A DNA stretch of 18,465 nt from Cylindrotheca closterium (lineage: Eukaryota; Bacillariophyta; Bacillariophyceae; Bacillariales; Bacillariaceae): the NCBI GenBank assembly GCA_933822405.4, contig CAKOGP040001788.1, forward strand, positions 1 through 18,465, in the 5' to 3' direction. Made by a program: the position numbers and the translations under genes. Each line of letters opens with the position of its first letter. The stretch's first letter is position 1. Of the stretch, positions 15,857-18,465 are shown one piece after another. The notes beneath the pieces were generated by a model. It ran no database searches and was not told the DNA's origin. It saw only the letters and a program-made list of their open reading frames with translations.

Positions 15857-16637
15857 CTAATCTTGTTCTCCTTGGATCAATGATCTGAATTCCAAGTATT
15901 TTTGTCCCTGTAGAGGTTTGCTCATGAAATCTCCCCACATCTTTTCAGTTGGACAATATTCAATAGTCACATTTCCTTTCTTGACTTGATCAGTCATAAA
16001 CAAATATCAAATGTTCAAAGCTTGGCTTTGCTTTCTGACACTATCACGTGCATTCTTTTCCAATAGAATTGAACTCTTGTTATCCTGATATAGGATGTTC
16101 TCCTTCAACAGGATAACCTTGTGCTTCCACAAACAATTTTGTCCATAATATCTGTGTTGCAGCATCATTGACACCAATCAATTTGGCTTCTGTCAAACTT
16201 CGACTGATCAATTTCTGTTTCTTTGAGATTATTTGCAATCCTCCGTCACCCATAGTCAATACACCTCCAGTGTGACTTCTGAAATCTGGATGAACTGCAA
16301 ATGATGCATCAATATACCATTTGAAAGTTCGTAAATCTTTTGCACTCAGCATCAGGTGCATTCCCTTTGTTCCATTCAGATAATACATCAGCTTCACTAG
16401 CTTCTTCCAATCAGTTTGATTTGGCTTCTGTACTTTTGTAGAAAGTACTGAAATAGTTGGAGCAATATCCAATCTCGCTCTATTACTCAGAAATGATCCT
16501 TTGGCAATGAATGTATGAAAAGTTTCATGTTTCTCATCATCCAATTTTTCTCCTTTTCCGATTGATAATAAATCATTATTTGCTGGTGTCTTACACCCTT
16601 CGTTTTCCTTGAACTTCACAGGAAATTCATTCAACAT
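15857..16637 (-). pseudogene. Family B pol: RNase H domain
   Basis: The frame from 16637 reads IGKGEKLDDEKHETFHTFIA, DIAPTISVLSTKVQKPN, LMYYLNGTKG, TFKWYIDASFAVHPDFRSHT, GGVLTMGDGG, SKKQKLISRSLTEAKLIGV, the standard Copia RNase H series (YLxGT, DASxAVHPDxRSHTGG, SKKQ, the SxTEAE region). An internal frameshift at about 16082 moves to NKSSILLEKNARDSVRKQ. A TGA at complement 16007-16009 and the TAG at complement 15857-15859 follow. TEAK replaces the expected TEAE, removing a probable catalytic glutamate. Confidence 0.88.
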
Positions 16638-17580
16638 TCAATTGACATAGTCATCCATTCGGACTTTGACTTTCCCCCTTTTACTGAAATCTAGGGTCAT
16701 TCCCAAATATTCGTGAATTTTTCCTCGCTTGGATTTGACTGGTTTGATTGAACCATATTTCTGATTCATCCATTCACAAAAATCATCATTCACTTTTGGA
16801 TCAATGTGGCTTGATAATAGATCATCCACATGAAATCAAATAGTTTGTTGTTTGCTGTTTACAATCTTGTTGACAATACATCCATCGTATGGATTGAAAA
16901 TAAAACCATGTTTCTCCATGTCTCCTCTCAACTTTTGTACCGGAGCATAGACGCCTCTAACATCCCATAGATGGCTCGCAATACTCTCATGTAAATCACT
17001 CGTTTTCTGTTCTCAATTACAACATAATCACAATACCTTGGCTCCAGTCATATCATCATGTCGACCAAAAATCCAGTGATCTTCATCATCACTCTCAATT
17101 TTGCATCCATTGGCATTTGAGTTTGAATAAATGCATTTGGAATGTCCAAAGACATCATATCTTGTCCTTCATACGCATCAATCACACATGTGATCATAAT
17201 CGCTTCCAATGCTGCAGTTGGACTTGAAGTATCCTCTCAAGATAGCCATTCTCAAGTTCCATCTCCTTTGTATACACATCTTCCTTTTATTTCACCAGTG
17301 TTTTTCTCAGCTTATGACATCGAAGCATCTTGGGCTCTTCATTTTTCCAAATCAGTCGTGTCTTCAACATGAATCGGTTCCCAACATTCTCTTTGTATCA
17401 ATTGGTCAAGCTCTTTCATCACAGCTTTATTACCTTCTTCTTTGAATATTTTCAGTCCCTTATTTAGGTAGTATTGTTGGATAAACGATACTTTTCATTT
17501 TGAACTATATCCTTGATTTTGTTGCATGAATCGTGCAATCAGAGTTGCCTTATCTCTTCTATATTCGGCTTTCTTGTCAC
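16638..17580 (-). pseudogene. Family B pol: reverse transcriptase domain
   Basis: Read leftwards from 17580: RRDKATLIARFMQQNQGY, KGLKIFKEEGNKAVMKELDQ, GEIKGRCVYKGDG, SSPTAALEAIMITCVIDAYE, SLDIPNAFIQTQMP with the first catalytic aspartate in LDIPNAF, DYVVIENRKRVIY, RVLRAIYGMLEASM, HGFIFNPYDG and finally FHVDDLLSSHIDP with the HVDD box at about 16830. Premature stops include TGA at complement 17252-17254, 17237-17239, 17048-17050 and 16836-16838. A frameshift near 16940 separates YGMLEAS from KLRGDMEKHGF. The catalytic motifs survive but the frame is broken. Confidence 0.87.
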
Positions 17581-17699
17581 TCCCAACCTGTTGGAATAGT
17601 AGATTGTATTTTGACTCTTTTTTTGGAATCCTTTTCCTTGAATTTTCCGTCATTGAAATTATTTCATTCAATTAACCTTTCAATTTCTTGACTTTTTCC

Positions 17700-18369
17700 T
17701 TTTTTCTTACCTTTGGTCAATCGTGATTATTGCGTTTGGTTGGTCTCATTTTTATTCCATCTTGAACATAAGATTGGGATCTTGATTGGTATCTTCATCA
17801 TTATTTCTCCGTCTCAATTGTTCATAAATACTTGGGACACTCCTGTCTTCTGCCTGTTCTTCAACATTTTTGGTGTGTGCATCATCATAATTTTCAATAA
17901 ATTCTTCCGCTTCTTCAAGTAAAGCATCAATTTCATTTTGATCAATCTATTCATTTTTGTGTGGAATATATGTATCATCCCACAGTTCATCTGGGTCCAC
18001 TCCTGGGAGCAAATCACCATCCAATATGATTTCACCATTCTTCCAATGATAAGTACGCAAATCACAAACGCCCTCATCGTGTGCCATTTGTTCCACAATT
18101 TTGATCACTTGTTTGATGATCAGAAGTACCGTGACATAGGGTCTTGATACTGTCTTTTTTGTATTAAGATCAAGTAACATATGTCCCCCTTGTATGCTGT
18201 CATTCACTCCAAGATAAATACCATCAATCGTTCTTGATTGTTGACTGTTGTTGGTTGTGTGGCCATATCCTTGTACAAAGGATTCAATTTTAGCAACACA
18301 TTCTTTTGAAAAATCCACCGGTTTTTGTCTCACAATCATATGACCCCGATCCACGAAATACCCACCCAA
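17700..18369 (-). pseudogene. Family B pol: integrase-to-reverse-transcriptase linker
   Basis: The frame from 18369 reads IVRQKPVDFSKECVAKIESF, VQGYGHTTNNSQQSRTIDGI, LGVNDSIQGGHMLLDLNT, VTVLLIIKQVIKIVEQMA and LLPGVDPDELWDDTY. This follows the region after the integrase core in Copia polyproteins (YVQA, RTxDxIYL, QGGH, and a GVDxxDE acidic end). After a TAG at complement 17953-17955 the same frame continues with EIDALLEEAEEFIENYDDAH to about 17755. The last part, 17580-17750, is only loosely readable. Confidence 0.75.
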
Positions 18370-18465
18370 AATTCGGGTGGAATTTGGAATTCTGGGGACA
18401 AAGCAAAAATTTCAAAAAGCACCTACGGACCTAAAACCTTTTCAAAGCGCTAGAGAATACTTTGC
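18370..18465 (-). other. Window edge, unclear pol sequence
   Basis: The minus strand from the edge is not clearly readable as integrase. A short hairpin, ccaccc and gggtgg around 18361-18380, lies at its inner side. The element may be rearranged here, or simply decayed. Confidence 0.35.

Larger units (their letters stand above)
15016..16082 (-). repeat. 1067-bp direct repeat, copy 2
   Basis: This is the counterpart of 13424-14490. Here the RNase H tail is continuous with the rest of a pol gene on the minus strand, so this is the original location and copy 1 is the derived duplicate. Confidence 0.92.
15016..18465 (-). mobile_element. Copia family B, minus-strand 3' half with flank
   Basis: From the right edge leftwards on the minus strand are the integrase-to-reverse-transcriptase linker, reverse transcriptase, RNase H, purine tract, 3' LTR and about 227 bp of presumed flank. 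The 5' part lies beyond the window. Pol carries many stops, mostly TGA, and several frameshifts. Confidence 0.85.

Noticed and set aside
17713..17922. Hydrophobic open frame that could pass for a small membrane protein
   Set aside because: It is antisense to the acidic linker of the family B pol, whose complement codes for hydrophobic residues.
18361..18380. Short ccaccc/gggtgg hairpin as a transcription terminator
   Set aside because: It has six-base arms in eukaryotic retroelement sequence and no T-run, so there is no reason to expect intrinsic termination.

Overview
The window looks like repeat-rich nuclear DNA of a eukaryotic alga, most likely a diatom (stramenopile). The reasons are one gene split by a short GT-AG intron, several Ty1/copia pol segments of the kind common in diatom genomes, and a LINE-type reverse transcriptase with a fused RNase H domain. 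That assignment rests on remembered family resemblance, not on a search. There is no prokaryotic operon structure, and I recognised no tRNA, rRNA or CRISPR array.

Layout. 1-1351: a perfect 31-bp inverted repeat, then the only gene that looks intact, a two-exon type II membrane protein of the HtrL_YibB family. 1352-2956: old debris, comprising an LTR remnant, a frameshifted Copia reverse transcriptase fragment and an unassigned stretch. 2957-6553: Copia family A. One truncated LTR-gag copy on the plus strand meets a truncated gag-LTR copy on the minus strand, giving a large imperfect palindrome. It is followed by an internally deleted minus-strand copy that joins gag directly to RNase H. 6554-9795: a decayed non-LTR retrotransposon (endonuclease, reverse transcriptase, RNase H, C-terminal region) on the plus strand.

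9796-18465: Copia family B. A plus-strand 5' half (LTR, gag with a CCHC zinc knuckle, duplicated protease, integrase start) meets minus-strand 3' ends. Two nearly identical 1067-bp segments (RNase H tail, polypurine tract, LTR, flank) are separated by 525 bp of unrelated DNA. A long minus-strand pol pseudogene then runs to the right edge.

None of the retroelements appears able to make its proteins. All carry stops, frameshifts or large deletions. Many of the stops are TGA where relatives would have CGA, and one case is shown directly by three copies inside the window, so decay at methylated CpG is the likely cause. The host gene shows no such damage. I found no convincing new enzymatic system. 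The most interesting structures are the two tail-to-tail retroelement inversions, which could yield long hairpin RNA against their own families, and the layered duplications that date the rearrangements relative to the decay.
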